A DNA stretch of 64,000 nt from a virus. The DNA lies in IMG/VR virus record IMGVR_UViG_3300034095_002511, positions 28,978 to 92,977 of that record; one strand, written 5' to 3'. The translations under genes were made by a program, and so were the position numbers. The number at the start of each line of letters is the position of its first letter. Position 1 is the stretch's first letter. Shown one piece after another: positions 16,935 through 25,677 of this stretch. The notes under the pieces are model-generated. The model did no database searches. It was given only the letters and a program-made list of their open reading frames with translations, and was not told where the DNA came from.

Positions 16935-17372
16935 ATGACTAAGATAAATTTGTCTTCTGGAGAAGGATACAAAGTATACAAGCAGTGCTTTGATGCTGAT
17001 AATATCTATTTGCAACTTGAAGAAGTCGAGGTTTTGAAAAATGACACTAATCATGTGGTCATTATTCCTGTATGGATGTGGGAAAATATCAGAAAGGTTT
17101 CTTTGCCTATTGATGTCGATCTTGTTGTTATGACTGAGGAAGAAATTCAAAAAAAAGCAAGTGAAGAGGTGGATATTAGAATTAGAGAGCTTAGTTTGTT
17201 TGGCGGGGAAGATAATATGGCCAAGCTTATAAAAATGGAGAATTATGCAATTTTTGGAGATGTGAGAGAATCTAAGGAAAATCAAATAAAAAAGGGAATA
17301 AGTTACTATCTCAAACAAAGAGACAAGCAAAAAAATATTTTAAGAAAAATAAATTTTAATTCACAGCCATGA
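16935..17372 (+). CDS. Hypothetical protein
   Basis: A 145-residue protein. Strand-rich N-terminal half (VVIIPVWMWENIRKVSLPID), charged helical C-terminal half. TAGGAG lies ten bases before the ATG and TATAAT (16909-16914) is a possible -10 box. Its stop overlaps the next ATG (ATGA), so it is coupled to the heptosyltransferase-like gene. No family recognised. Confidence 0.6.
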   Translation: MTKINLSSGEGYKVYKQCFDADNIYLQLEEVEVLKNDTNHVVIIPVWMWENIRKVSLPIDVDLVVMTEEEIQKKASEEVDIRIRELSLFGGEDNMAKLIKMENYAIFGDVRESKENQIKKGISYYLKQRDKQKNILRKINFNSQP

Positions 17373-18115
17373 TAAAATTGAAACGAAATGATGGTAAAGT
17401 ATATTTGCGGTTTATGCATCTTGGTGATATAATTACAAGTTTTAATATTTTGTATAATTTGGCTATACAAGAAGGCATAAAGATAGGAATTTTGGGAGAA
17501 AGTCCTGAAATTTATTCTCAGCTTTTTAAAATATTTAATTATAATGGTCACATTTATTTGAGTAATTATTTCCATCCTTGGAAACCTGAATTTAATACTG
17601 TTTCTTTTGAAAATTATCTTCCTTATTCTTATTTGAATATATGCTTTGGACTTAGTACGCTTAAAAAAATTAAATTGAAAAAATTTATCTTACCTGACAC
17701 ATTTCATGGCGTTAAAGAAAAAAAAGACTTTTTATGTTTTCATTTTTTGTGTAGATCAGTAGAAGCTAGAAAAAGTTTTACGAATAATGATGTAAGAAAT
17801 GCTTTTAGGGCATTTGAGAAGAAAAAATCAATATGCATAGGTGGAACAGAAACAAAAACTTATATAAAAGACCGTGAGTGTTTTTTTTCTGATTTGATCA
17901 ATCTATCAAAAAAACTAATGGAATCTTCTGGTTTTTTTGGAATAGATAGTGGAATGTCTCATTTGGCCGGAACTCTTAAAGTAGATGGCGATATTATAAT
18001 TCAGGCTAAATATGATGATTTTTTCAATAATGTTAAAAATTCTTTTAGCTACATGTATCCAACATTTAAAATGCATTCGAAAAAAAGCCTAGAACAAAAA
18101 TTACAATCACTTTAA
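17369..18115 (+). CDS. Heptosyltransferase-like (GT9/GT-B) protein
   Basis: The C-terminal half carries FFGIDSGMSHLAGTL, the conserved nucleotide-sugar site of ADP-heptose:LPS heptosyltransferases and related GT-B enzymes. The N-terminal half (RFMHLGDIITSFNIL) is the acceptor-binding Rossmann part. At 248 residues it is shorter than the usual 330-350, so it is a compact or reduced form. It is coupled by ATGA to the gene before it. Confidence 0.75.
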   Translation: MIKLKRNDGKVYLRFMHLGDIITSFNILYNLAIQEGIKIGILGESPEIYSQLFKIFNYNGHIYLSNYFHPWKPEFNTVSFENYLPYSYLNICFGLSTLKKIKLKKFILPDTFHGVKEKKDFLCFHFLCRSVEARKSFTNNDVRNAFRAFEKKKSICIGGTETKTYIKDRECFFSDLINLSKKLMESSGFFGIDSGMSHLAGTLKVDGDIIIQAKYDDFFNNVKNSFSYMYPTFKMHSKKSLEQKLQSL

Positions 18116-18189
18116 GGTTGAAATTTTTTTAAATTTTGTTTTATAATTTCTATTATAGAATAGGTAGGCTTTTATAAAGGATGGATTTC

Positions 18190-19074
18190 ATGAGCTTAGA
18201 TAAAATTATTCAGAATTTTGAAGATATTCTGACACAACTTAAAAAACTTGCTTTAATTTCTAATGATCAAAAAATAGAAAATATCTCGGAAATAGAAAAA
18301 AAATCTGATTTTGATGTTTTGAAATCACTTCTTATGTCAGAAGAATGGCCTCAAGCTGCCCCTGATTTTTTAATATGTGAAGAGAACGAACAAGATAAAA
18401 TTGATAGGGCCGAAGGTATTATTTCTTATTTAAGTCAGGATTTAAGAGATAAAAGCTTTTTGGATTTTGGATGTGGCGAAGGACATGTTGCACTTAATGC
18501 CTCTACATCTGGGGCGACTAAGTCTCATGGTTATGATATTTTGAAAAGTGGCAATTTAAATTGGGAAGAAAAAAAAGAAAGCTTTTTATTGACAAGTGAC
18601 TTTGAAAAAATTAAAAAAAATGCTCCTTACGATTTTGTTTTGCTTTATGATGTTTTAGATCATACCGAAAACCCAGTTGAAGTTTTAAATAAAATTCGTC
18701 AAATCGTTGATGATAATTCAAAAATATTTGTTCGTTGCCATCCTTTTTCATCAAGGCATGGAACTCATTTGTACAGAAAGTTAAATAAAGCTTATGTTCA
18801 ATTAGTTTTTACAGATGAAGAGTTGACGGAGCTTGGTCTTATTGGTGATATAAAACAGAAGACTTATTTTCCAATTAACGAAAACAATAAATGGTTTGAT
18901 GGTGCTAGGTTTAAGGTCGTTAGTCAAGATGGTGTTAAAACTCTAGTTGAAGATTTCTTCAAAGACAACAAATTGGTGTCATCAAGAATAACTAGGGATG
19001 ACTACAGCAAAGCATTCCCAGAACACCAGATGGCACAAGTGTTTAATGATTATGTACTTCAGATATTGCCTTAA
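18190..19074 (+). CDS. SAM-dependent methyltransferase
   Basis: The start at 18190 (MSLDKIIQN) is favoured because AAAGG is nine bases upstream; the ATG three codons earlier overlaps that site. A helical N-terminal part is followed by a class I core: SFLDFGCGEGHVALNA (motif I) and FVLLYDVLDHTENPVEVL (motif IV region). The shared FVRCHPFSSRHGTHL block shows it is a paralogue of the enzyme at 3544-4419. Substrate unknown. Confidence 0.83.
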   Translation: MSLDKIIQNFEDILTQLKKLALISNDQKIENISEIEKKSDFDVLKSLLMSEEWPQAAPDFLICEENEQDKIDRAEGIISYLSQDLRDKSFLDFGCGEGHVALNASTSGATKSHGYDILKSGNLNWEEKKESFLLTSDFEKIKKNAPYDFVLLYDVLDHTENPVEVLNKIRQIVDDNSKIFVRCHPFSSRHGTHLYRKLNKAYVQLVFTDEELTELGLIGDIKQKTYFPINENNKWFDGARFKVVSQDGVKTLVEDFFKDNKLVSSRITRDDYSKAFPEHQMAQVFNDYVLQILP

Positions 19075-19082
19075 GGAAGATA

Positions 19083-19340
19083 ATGGAAAAGTATTTGCCT
19101 GTGGTGAAAAAGGAAACGACATTTTCATTAATTGGAAATTTGCAAAACGCTGATGATGTTTTGTATATTGAAAATAAACTTAAAGAAATAGAAGAAGTAA
19201 ATCCAATTATAAGCACATGGATTAGGTCGTTTTCTAAAATAAATAAAAACAAATTGATTACAGCCTATTGTGGTCTTATGGTCTATGAGCTTTTATACAG
19301 TCAGGCCGAAGCAGATCATATGAATGAAGAGTTTCAATGA
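19083..19340 (+). CDS. Small hypothetical protein
   Basis: An 85-residue acidic helical protein eight bases after the methyltransferase. Its stop overlaps the ATG of the HNH gene by four bases. No motif. The tight spacing on both sides supports it as a real operon member. Confidence 0.6.
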   Translation: MEKYLPVVKKETTFSLIGNLQNADDVLYIENKLKEIEEVNPIISTWIRSFSKINKNKLITAYCGLMVYELLYSQAEADHMNEEFQ

Positions 19341-20251
19341 AATATGAAATTAAGGCGAGTATAAAATGGACAATAAAAAGCGGTGAATCTAAAGAATTTG
19401 TTCAACAAAAAGCATTTGATGAATTAACCAATGCCATTCGTGATTTGCATTTTCCAAATATTGATTTAGAAATAAAAGTCGAAGAATTAAAAAATAATAT
19501 AGAAATTCAAAGGATCAAGGAATATTCTTGGTCTTTTATATTAGATAAATTAAAAAAAACAAACAATAATTTTAAAGTTTCATTTCAAGGTAAAGAGTAC
19601 ATTGTAAAGATGAACTCGCAGAGATACTTTCTATTTAGAGAAAACAATAAATGTGTTTGTTGTGGCATTGAAGGCACAAAGGTCATATTAGAAAAAAACT
19701 TGAATGATGTTACTCCTCATTTTAATCTTTATGCTAAAAGTCAAGATGGCCTTGTCCTCTTGACTAAAGATCACATTACACCTAAGTGTGTGGGAGGAAC
19801 AGATAGACATTCAAATTATCAAACTATGTGTTCAATATGCAATGGATTAAAAGGACATTCAAATATTTCAATTGAAAATTTGCACAACATAAGAAAAATT
19901 TATGAAAAAAATAAATACGGAGATAAAAAGGTATTGCATAATCTCATAGACGCAGAAAAAATGAAACTTTCTACCAAAATCAACACACAAGAATATCAAT
20001 CTCAAAATTACATAAAAAGCTTATCCAAAGATGCCATCAAAACAAGATGTGATTTATCAGTGTATAAAGATAAAGAAAAATATATTGCAATTTCAATGTA
20101 TGATAGTCCAAAAAAAAATCTACATTATATTGGAAATATAAGAAGAGGAATTTATTTAGAGCCTCTTTTCTCTTATAAGAAAAAATATGAATGTCAAATT
20201 TATAACAATATGGTCATATCTATACATAAAAGCCTATTAAGGCACAAATAA
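19337..20251 (+). CDS. HNH endonuclease with long N-terminal part
   Basis: About 100 N-terminal residues of unknown type (possibly DNA-binding) precede an HNH core: CVCCG, then LTKDHITPKCVGGTDRHSNY (catalytic DH and GGTD blocks) and MCSICNGLKG with the second CxxC. The C-terminal 120 residues are Lys-rich. The larger non-nuclease parts set it apart from the other HNH proteins here. It overlaps the preceding gene by four bases. Confidence 0.85.
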   Translation: MKYEIKASIKWTIKSGESKEFVQQKAFDELTNAIRDLHFPNIDLEIKVEELKNNIEIQRIKEYSWSFILDKLKKTNNNFKVSFQGKEYIVKMNSQRYFLFRENNKCVCCGIEGTKVILEKNLNDVTPHFNLYAKSQDGLVLLTKDHITPKCVGGTDRHSNYQTMCSICNGLKGHSNISIENLHNIRKIYEKNKYGDKKVLHNLIDAEKMKLSTKINTQEYQSQNYIKSLSKDAIKTRCDLSVYKDKEKYIAISMYDSPKKNLHYIGNIRRGIYLEPLFSYKKKYECQIYNNMVISIHKSLLRHK

Positions 20252-20263
20252 TTTGGGGGATAT

Positions 20264-20740
20264 ATGGAATCATGGGAAAAAGAACTTGAAAATGAAATAT
20301 TAAATAAATCAAAAAAAATTATCGTAAAGAAAAAAAGTAATTTTTTTTTATACTTTGTAATTATTGCACTTTCTTTTATGTCAATTGGACTTCTCTTTAA
20401 AAAAAATGAAAAATTTAGATATTTTATTGTTGAACATTTTAAAATTAAAAGTAACAAAAAACCAATTGGAGATGAATCTGTCACTGGTACAATTGTAAAT
20501 AAAGATGAATCTATCACTGGCAGAATTATAAATATCGAAGCAGAATTGAAAAAAAATTCTCAAAGAATAAACAACTTGGGAATAGGCTTTAATGAAAATT
20601 TTTCCATAATAGAAAAAAACAACCAAGAAAAAAACTTCATTTTCTTAAATCACGATTGGTCTTTGAATAGAAAGCCAGAAAATATAACTGTAAATCCAGA
20701 AGATCAGTCTTTCATTGATCGAAATATTAAAAATCAATAG
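20264..20740 (+). CDS. Single-span membrane protein, function unknown
   Basis: A charged N-terminus is followed by one membrane helix (about residues 28-46, FFLYFVIIALSFMSIGLLF). The soluble part after it holds a short tandem repeat, DESVTGTIVNK / DESITGRIINI. GGGGGA lies just upstream of the ATG. Its end overlaps the convergent amidohydrolase-like gene by seven bases. No family recognised. Confidence 0.6.
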   Translation: MESWEKELENEILNKSKKIIVKKKSNFFLYFVIIALSFMSIGLLFKKNEKFRYFIVEHFKIKSNKKPIGDESVTGTIVNKDESITGRIINIEAELKKNSQRINNLGIGFNENFSIIEKNNQEKNFIFLNHDWSLNRKPENITVNPEDQSFIDRNIKNQ

Positions 20741-21423
20741 CTTTTATATTTTTTATCTGGTACGAAATCAGTCACACCAATAAGATCACTAATGCAAGTA
20801 GCCAAGTAATCACTAAATAACATGCACATTTCTTTATCTGATCTTAATTCATGTGCTATTTCTAATTGTAATGCCTGTACGCTATTGTCAAAATTCCATT
20901 TGCGAAATAATTGATTCATATTGTTCCTTGACCATCCACTAAAAGGACCTCCAGATTTGCCTTCGTATGCATTAATTCCAAAACTTAAAAGTCTATGCAT
21001 AAAGAAATCTTTTCTCCAAATATCCATACTGTAGCTTGCTGGATTGCCCTCTCCATAGCCAATGACCATATCGATCTTATCATTTATTTTACTTCTATGC
21101 TTATTGCTCATTCCATGAATGTTATAAAGAAAAACTGTATCACCAAGGGCTTTTGCTTTTTTTGTAAATTTAAGCATAGGTTCTAGTATTTCTTCATCAA
21201 CAACTTCTGTGTGGCAATGATCAACATTGTTACAATCAGCTTTATCTCTGATGCAGTCAACTGTGTCTGCTCTTTCCCATCCTTTGTTTATGACCGCAAA
21301 TGCAGATATTTGCCTCGCAATGTTTTCTGCGATAATTGCAGTGTTTTCATCATTGCCTTGAAATCCATGAGGAGCAAAAATAACTACTGGTATTTGGCCT
21401 TCAATTAAACTTACTCTTTCCAT
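20734..21423 (-). CDS. N-formylglutamate amidohydrolase-like protein
   Basis: The N-terminal VVIFAPHGFQGNDENTAIIA, then FAVINKGWERAD, an FLYNIHGM block, and QLEIAHELRSD near the C-terminus follow the order of the zinc-hydrolase fold of N-formylglutamate amidohydrolases. HG and the later IHG would supply metal ligands. The family cleaves amide bonds of small acyl-amino acids or peptides. Its start codon shares a base with the stop of the upstream HAD gene. Substrate not predictable; family call moderate. Confidence 0.5.
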   Translation of the reverse strand: MERVSLIEGQIPVVIFAPHGFQGNDENTAIIAENIARQISAFAVINKGWERADTVDCIRDKADCNNVDHCHTEVVDEEILEPMLKFTKKAKALGDTVFLYNIHGMSNKHRSKINDKIDMVIGYGEGNPASYSMDIWRKDFFMHRLLSFGINAYEGKSGGPFSGWSRNNMNQLFRKWNFDNSVQALQLEIAHELRSDKEMCMLFSDYLATCISDLIGVTDFVPDKKYKSY

Positions 21424-21827
21424 TAAACTTCCTTATATTCCACTTTTATAGTTTTTATGCCGTGATCTTTGGCACTTTCTAATTCTTCATCTTTATCGTC
21501 ATAATGCAATTTTACATTTAATTTTTTTAAAATTGGGCCTTTTGGCTCATGGTTGGTGAAAAATATTTTCTCAATTGGTATTTGATGTTTTTTTAAGAAT
21601 TTAATTATAGTAGTACGATTTGGTTGATTTTCTTGCCACCATTCCTCTGATTCATGCTCATGATTCCTTGCGGTTACTATTATGCATGTACAGCCTTCAC
21701 GATGGTAATTTTTGAGAATTTTAACAATTTCTTCATTTGGAACGCCATATTTTAAGCATAAAGTATCGTCAAAGTCAAAGCTTATTATATCTGGCTGTTC
21801 CCACTCAAAAAAATGAATAATGTTCAT
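21423..21827 (-). CDS. HAD-like phosphatase
   Basis: SFDFDDTLCL contains the nucleophile Asp18 and acid/base Asp20 of the HAD superfamily. CIIVTARNHE is motif II (Thr), and LHYDDKDEEL is the motif IV acidic pair. At 134 residues it is a cap-less HAD like polynucleotide-kinase or small-molecule phosphatases. The first residues MNIIHFFEWEQ are slightly tag-like but without a clean cleavage site. It is coupled to the downstream amidohydrolase-like gene. A perfect TATAAATA box lies five bases before the ATG. Confidence 0.8.
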   Translation of the reverse strand: MNIIHFFEWEQPDIISFDFDDTLCLKYGVPNEEIVKILKNYHREGCTCIIVTARNHEHESEEWWQENQPNRTTIIKFLKKHQIPIEKIFFTNHEPKGPILKKLNVKLHYDDKDEELESAKDHGIKTIKVEYKEV

Positions 21828-21832
21828 GGCTT

Positions 21833-21840
21833 TATTTATA
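21833..21840 (-). promoter_or_regulatory. TATAAATA late-promoter-like box
   Basis: Read on the minus strand this is TATAAATA, five bases before the ATG of the HAD gene. It is the exact T4 late -10 consensus. Confidence 0.45.
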
Positions 21841-21927
21841 AGTTTTTAAAATCAATTTGTCAAAAATTTTTATCATTAGGATAAATTTCTTGAAATAAAT
21901 TGGCAGCAACAACGAACAACTATATGT

Positions 21928-21972
21928 AAGGGTAAAAGATCAGGTTGAGTTTCGGACAAATCTTTTTACCTT
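21928..21972 (+). promoter_or_regulatory. Leader hairpin with GGA loop abutting a start codon
   Basis: AAGGGTAAAAGAT (21928-21940) nearly pairs with ATCTTTTTACCTT (21960-21972), which ends right at the ATG. The 19-base loop contains GGA (21954-21956), the CsrA-binding triplet. No other ribosome site is visible. Confidence 0.4.
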
Positions 21973-22917
21973 ATGTTTGTAGTCGGTAAACAATCACAAC
22001 AAGAAAGGTTGGTTGAAGCAGCAATGAGTTACAAATATAATATTCTTTCTGAGGAAAATAAGTCTTTCATAAAAGAAAAGATAAAGAAAAGCTCAGAATT
22101 AATGAAAAAATGGTCATCTTTTTATCCTCGTAAGGAAAAAGTAGCTTTCAGATGGTCAGTACTAAGCGATAAGCCAAACACTGATAAAATTCCAGAAAAT
22201 TTAATTGCAGAATTTGAAAATGATCGCAAAACAATCTTAATTCCTAAAAAGGTAATATTCTCAGAATTAGGAAATAAGACTATCGAAGTTGCAGTTATTG
22301 AAGGACATATTCCTTTGCTGTACAAATGGTCATATGGCGATGCAGATATCATGCAAGAATTGTTTCTAAAGTCCATCTTTGCTCTTTATTACTTTACGGA
22401 TGAAACTAAAGAAATAACTTCATTTTTGCGTAGGGTTGCTTCAAGATATAGATCGCACCATATCAATAAGAATCGTCTTATAGTTTCTCCTTCTAGGCAT
22501 TATGTGCTTAAGAATATAGTTGAACAAAATATGCTTCAAAATCCAAATAAAACGAGAGAAGATGTTTTTGAGGATTTAAAACTTAACTCCAAACAAAGAA
22601 GAAATGTAAATAGTCATATCACAAAGTGTGTGGTTGAGAGCTTGTATGATTCTGATGGTCTAAGGTTTGATCCGGTTGCAAGGCAAAATGAATCGGAAGT
22701 TACATTTAATGTTTCTGAAATCGATAATTTGCCACTATCAGATTTAGAGCGTAAATGTATCATCGCTTCCCTTAATGGTAAGCATGGATGGAAGTCAGAA
22801 CTTGCAAGATCATTGGTTAATCCTTCTACCAAAAGACCTTACTCAAAAATGACCATTACACATGCGTTTAAAACGGCTGTAAGTGTAATAAAAAAACATT
22901 GGAGTTTAAATGAGTAA
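21973..22917 (+). CDS. Divergent sigma-factor-like protein
   Basis: The middle (DIMQELFLKSIFALYYFTDE to FLRRVASRYRSHHINKNR) has the length and pattern of sigma region 2 (DLxQEgf...FsTYa...). The C-terminal part (LPLSDLERKCIIASLNGKHG through MTITHAFKTAVSVIKKHW) looks like region 4 with its HTH. Similarity is weak, so this is a pattern call. The start is uncertain (another ATG at 22024). A hairpin just upstream may control translation. It heads an operon with overlapping genes. A phage late sigma, analogous to T4 gp55, is the interesting option. Confidence 0.5.
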   Translation: MFVVGKQSQQERLVEAAMSYKYNILSEENKSFIKEKIKKSSELMKKWSSFYPRKEKVAFRWSVLSDKPNTDKIPENLIAEFENDRKTILIPKKVIFSELGNKTIEVAVIEGHIPLLYKWSYGDADIMQELFLKSIFALYYFTDETKEITSFLRRVASRYRSHHINKNRLIVSPSRHYVLKNIVEQNMLQNPNKTREDVFEDLKLNSKQRRNVNSHITKCVVESLYDSDGLRFDPVARQNESEVTFNVSEIDNLPLSDLERKCIIASLNGKHGWKSELARSLVNPSTKRPYSKMTITHAFKTAVSVIKKHWSLNE

Positions 22918-23233
22918 TAGTTTAGCTGTGGTTCCAATCATCAGAAAGAATGATAGTTGGATATTTCCTGAGTGGAATATCCAACTTGATTCTGAAATTT
23001 TTAAAATATTTATTGAACATTCAAAGGAAGTGTGCAATGATGGTATTTCATTAGTGATATCATCGGGAAAAATTCCTAATTACGATATGTTCATTAAGCT
23101 TATTTCCAAAAATGATAATTTCATATTGTATGCTACTGAATCTAATGTTATAAAACTTCCTGTAGAGTTGCAGGATAAACTTCCTAATATTGATTTTTTA
23201 TATGTAACAGTGAAAGGTCTGAACTATGAATGA
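22910..23233 (+). CDS. Hypothetical protein in sigma-like operon
   Basis: A 107-residue protein overlapping the sigma-like gene by eight bases. Alternating strands and helices (GISLVISSGKIPNYD, NFILYATESNVIKLP). No motif. Coupling suggests a related function. Confidence 0.6.
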   Translation: MSNSLAVVPIIRKNDSWIFPEWNIQLDSEIFKIFIEHSKEVCNDGISLVISSGKIPNYDMFIKLISKNDNFILYATESNVIKLPVELQDKLPNIDFLYVTVKGLNYE

Positions 23234-23444
23234 ATTTAACCCTAGATCCAAAAAAAATAATGATTTTGAAGACAATAGAAATAAGCCTAAAGATCCATCA
23301 TTTTCCATTAAGCATCGTGTTGATGTCGATTTAGATCTTAATCTGGCTTTAGACATTGGGGATTTTATTGTGGCTTGCAAATCTACTAATCCAGCTATTA
23401 TGGCTTTTGGCTTACAGTTACAGAACTTAGTACCACCGAGTTGA
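23226..23444 (+). CDS. Small hypothetical protein in sigma-like operon
   Basis: A 72-residue protein, overlap of eight bases with the gene before it. Charged N-terminal half, then VDVDLDLNLALDIGDFIVA. No domain recognised. Confidence 0.55.
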   Translation: MNEFNPRSKKNNDFEDNRNKPKDPSFSIKHRVDVDLDLNLALDIGDFIVACKSTNPAIMAFGLQLQNLVPPS

Positions 23445-23446
23445 TT

Positions 23447-24289
23447 ATGTTTGATTTTATTTTCACGGAAGAAAAAAATATTTTTAATTTTGCCCAGAAA
23501 TTTAAAGAATATTGGTCATCGCACTCTAAATCAATTTCAACACCTTCTTTTTTAATATTTGGAAAGAAAGGTTCTCCGTCTTGTATTGTTTTTTCTAAAA
23601 ATGATTATGAGATTGCATCAATTGTCAAACTGTTCAAAGTTGGTGCCTCAATAGATCAAGTGTGCATTTGTGTTGATGGAAATATCAATACAGAAAAAAA
23701 AGATTCGTCATTTTCGATTTTGTTTTATAACGACAATTCATTTGATGGAAAATGCTTTGATTATAAATGCGATAGTGATTACAAAATAACTTGGAATGAT
23801 GAATCTCCAATCAATCTGGAAAATAAGAATTCATGGTTGTTAATACAAAGTATTATAAAATCAAAGCCAGAAGACCAAGATGACTCTGCTTTTTTGAACC
23901 GTATTGGATTCAGCGAAGATAGACAGTATTTGCACAATATTAGAAGTGTTTATTCTTTCGTGTCTTCCAAATATGATTTGTTTATCATTGACTTGATTTC
24001 GGCAAAACACCCTGATTGGTGTGACGCTTCAACGAAAATGAAAAAATTATGCAAATATCTTTTAGTTAACAAATTAATTTCTGATGAATGCTTTTTGCAA
24101 CTTTTAGAAACAATGCCACTTCTTGGAACTGTAAAGTTTATTGATGGTGTGACTAGCATTGTTAAAGAAAATATTAAAAATTGCGATATTAATGTCATTA
24201 TAAGTCCAGAACACTTTGCCGAAAACTTGCAAAGGAAAATATTTGATTTTAATTTTGATTTGTATAAATCTGATTTTTATTCTTGGTGA
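23447..24289 (+). CDS. Hypothetical protein, last of sigma-like operon
   Basis: The ATG at 23447 (MFDFIFTEEK) is preferred to the TTG two codons earlier that overlaps the previous stop. The 280-residue protein is mixed alpha/beta with a helical C-terminal half. No recognisable motif. It ends the four-gene coupled set 21973-24289. Confidence 0.6.
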   Translation: MFDFIFTEEKNIFNFAQKFKEYWSSHSKSISTPSFLIFGKKGSPSCIVFSKNDYEIASIVKLFKVGASIDQVCICVDGNINTEKKDSSFSILFYNDNSFDGKCFDYKCDSDYKITWNDESPINLENKNSWLLIQSIIKSKPEDQDDSAFLNRIGFSEDRQYLHNIRSVYSFVSSKYDLFIIDLISAKHPDWCDASTKMKKLCKYLLVNKLISDECFLQLLETMPLLGTVKFIDGVTSIVKENIKNCDINVIISPEHFAENLQRKIFDFNFDLYKSDFYSW

Positions 24290-24325
24290 CTATTAGTCTT
24301 CTTTACTGTTCGTGAAATGTTGGTA

Positions 24326-24334
24326 TGGTATAAT
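24326..24334 (+). promoter_or_regulatory. Extended -10 promoter
   Basis: TGGTATAAT is an extended -10 element, the same string as before clpX. No good -35 is seen. Confidence 0.45.
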
Positions 24335-24349
24335 TATGGAGTTTATACT

Positions 24350-24580
24350 GTGAAAAAAAATAATCTTGAAATCAAAAAGAAGATTATGAATTTTTTAAAT
24401 TCTATTATAAAATCAGCATCATCAAATGAAGAAGATGAAGTTAATGTAGCTATTGATTTGTTGGCATTAACTTTTGATTTTTTACCAGATGAAAGAAAGC
24501 AACAAATACTTGATTTTATAGGAGAAGAATACAAAGTTGTTCCTCCAAAGTTTTTTACAATTGACGAATTACCCTTTTAG
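24350..24580 (+). CDS. Small hypothetical protein
   Basis: About 76 residues if it starts at the GTG 24350, which has GGAG eight bases upstream. An in-frame ATG at 24317 lies before the -10 box and is unlikely. Helical, acidic middle (EEDEVNVAIDLLALTFDFL). First gene of a run of small coupled genes up to 25677. No family. Confidence 0.5.
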   Translation: MKKNNLEIKKKIMNFLNSIIKSASSNEEDEVNVAIDLLALTFDFLPDERKQQILDFIGEEYKVVPPKFFTIDELPF

Positions 24581-24584
24581 AGAA

Positions 24585-24785
24585 ATGAAAATGAAAAAAA
24601 TAATTTTTGATACCTCAGATGGTGTTCATGTCGAAGCAGAGAGGTTGTCACCCAATTATCCTTGGGATGTTGCCCATGATTTTGGAGATTTTAGATTCTA
24701 CGGAACTAAAGCAGAGATGCTTAGTGAGGTAGAAAAAGTATTGAAGATGATTATCGAAATAGACAAAAAGGCAGGGTACAATTAA
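24585..24785 (+). CDS. Small hypothetical protein
   Basis: A 66-residue protein starting MKMKKIIFDTSDGVHV, four bases after the previous stop, with its own stop sharing a base with the next ATG. Two strands then helices. No motif. The tight coupling supports it. Confidence 0.55.
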   Translation: MKMKKIIFDTSDGVHVEAERLSPNYPWDVAHDFGDFRFYGTKAEMLSEVEKVLKMIIEIDKKAGYN

Positions 24786-25219
24786 TGAAAATTAAACCAA
24801 TATATAAAAAAATATTTGAAAGCGTATACATCAATTGGTGCTATATAGGAGAGGCAAAAAGAAAAGAATCTGATATGGAAACTAATATTCACACCAAAGT
24901 AACCTTTGACGAAGATACGAAAAGGATAGAATTGCTTGCTTGTCCATCGAGAAATGAAATTGTTGGAGGAGCAAGAGATGGCAAAACATTCTATTACAAT
25001 TTTGCCTTCGATGTTGCTGGTTGTATCGAGAATCTAATATCAAAAAAGATTGAAATTCATAATATTTTATACGCATCTAAAAGTAAATCTTTAGAGTGCG
25101 ATATGATTATATTTGTACTCAATTATAGAAAAGAAGAAGTGGTTCTGAAAGTTTTTTCTAGACCAGCTAAAGATATTGAAAAAATAAAGATAACACAAAA
25201 CAAATTTAAGGACTGCTAA
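24785..25219 (+). CDS. Hypothetical protein
   Basis: A 144-residue protein coupled on both sides by one-base overlaps. The first residues MKIKPIYKKIFES are basic and aromatic but do not fit the head-targeting tag well. The centre is strand-rich (KTFYYNFAFDVAGC). No family recognised. Confidence 0.6.
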   Translation: MKIKPIYKKIFESVYINWCYIGEAKRKESDMETNIHTKVTFDEDTKRIELLACPSRNEIVGGARDGKTFYYNFAFDVAGCIENLISKKIEIHNILYASKSKSLECDMIIFVLNYRKEEVVLKVFSRPAKDIEKIKITQNKFKDC

Positions 25220-25677
25220 TGAGTGTTTTAAATGAATTTGATAATAGTGATTACGAAAAAATTGGAGTAAGAACATTCTTTGTTTTGAAAAGAGACAATA
25301 GATGGATGTTTGAAAAAAATGGAGAATTTTATGATTTTGCACCAGCACAAATTACAGATATGGCATTATCTCCAGTGGTTGTTGGAACAGACAGATTGAT
25401 AAATATAGGATGCAAGCTTAAAAAATTATCAGATTATAAAAATGGCTTTATTCTTTTGGTATCAGATAATTATTTTCCATCATGTGATGTTAAAATGATT
25501 TACAAAGAGCCATTGTATGATGGTTGGCTTTATGATGTCCATGAGGAAAATCTCAAAGGTATGATGTCTGATCAAGGGGCTTGGATTTGTCCTTATATAA
25601 AGTTTTATTACAAAGAACCACCTAAGAATTTATATTTAAAAATGGAATCAGTCACCAAAAACAGTACACCAATATAG
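25219..25677 (+). CDS. Hypothetical protein, possible DUF6717 relative
   Basis: A 152-residue protein with AAGGA before the ATG. RWMFEKNGEFYDF near residue 28 and GAWICPYIKFYYKEPPKNLY near the C-terminus resemble the pattern I recall for DUF6717 (W-x-F-D-D... and GW-x-CP-x4-Y-x3-AP). That family is common in Planctomycetes. The link is tentative. Its 3' end overlaps the convergent CAP gene by 30 bases. Confidence 0.5.
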   Translation: MSVLNEFDNSDYEKIGVRTFFVLKRDNRWMFEKNGEFYDFAPAQITDMALSPVVVGTDRLINIGCKLKKLSDYKNGFILLVSDNYFPSCDVKMIYKEPLYDGWLYDVHEENLKGMMSDQGAWICPYIKFYYKEPPKNLYLKMESVTKNSTPI

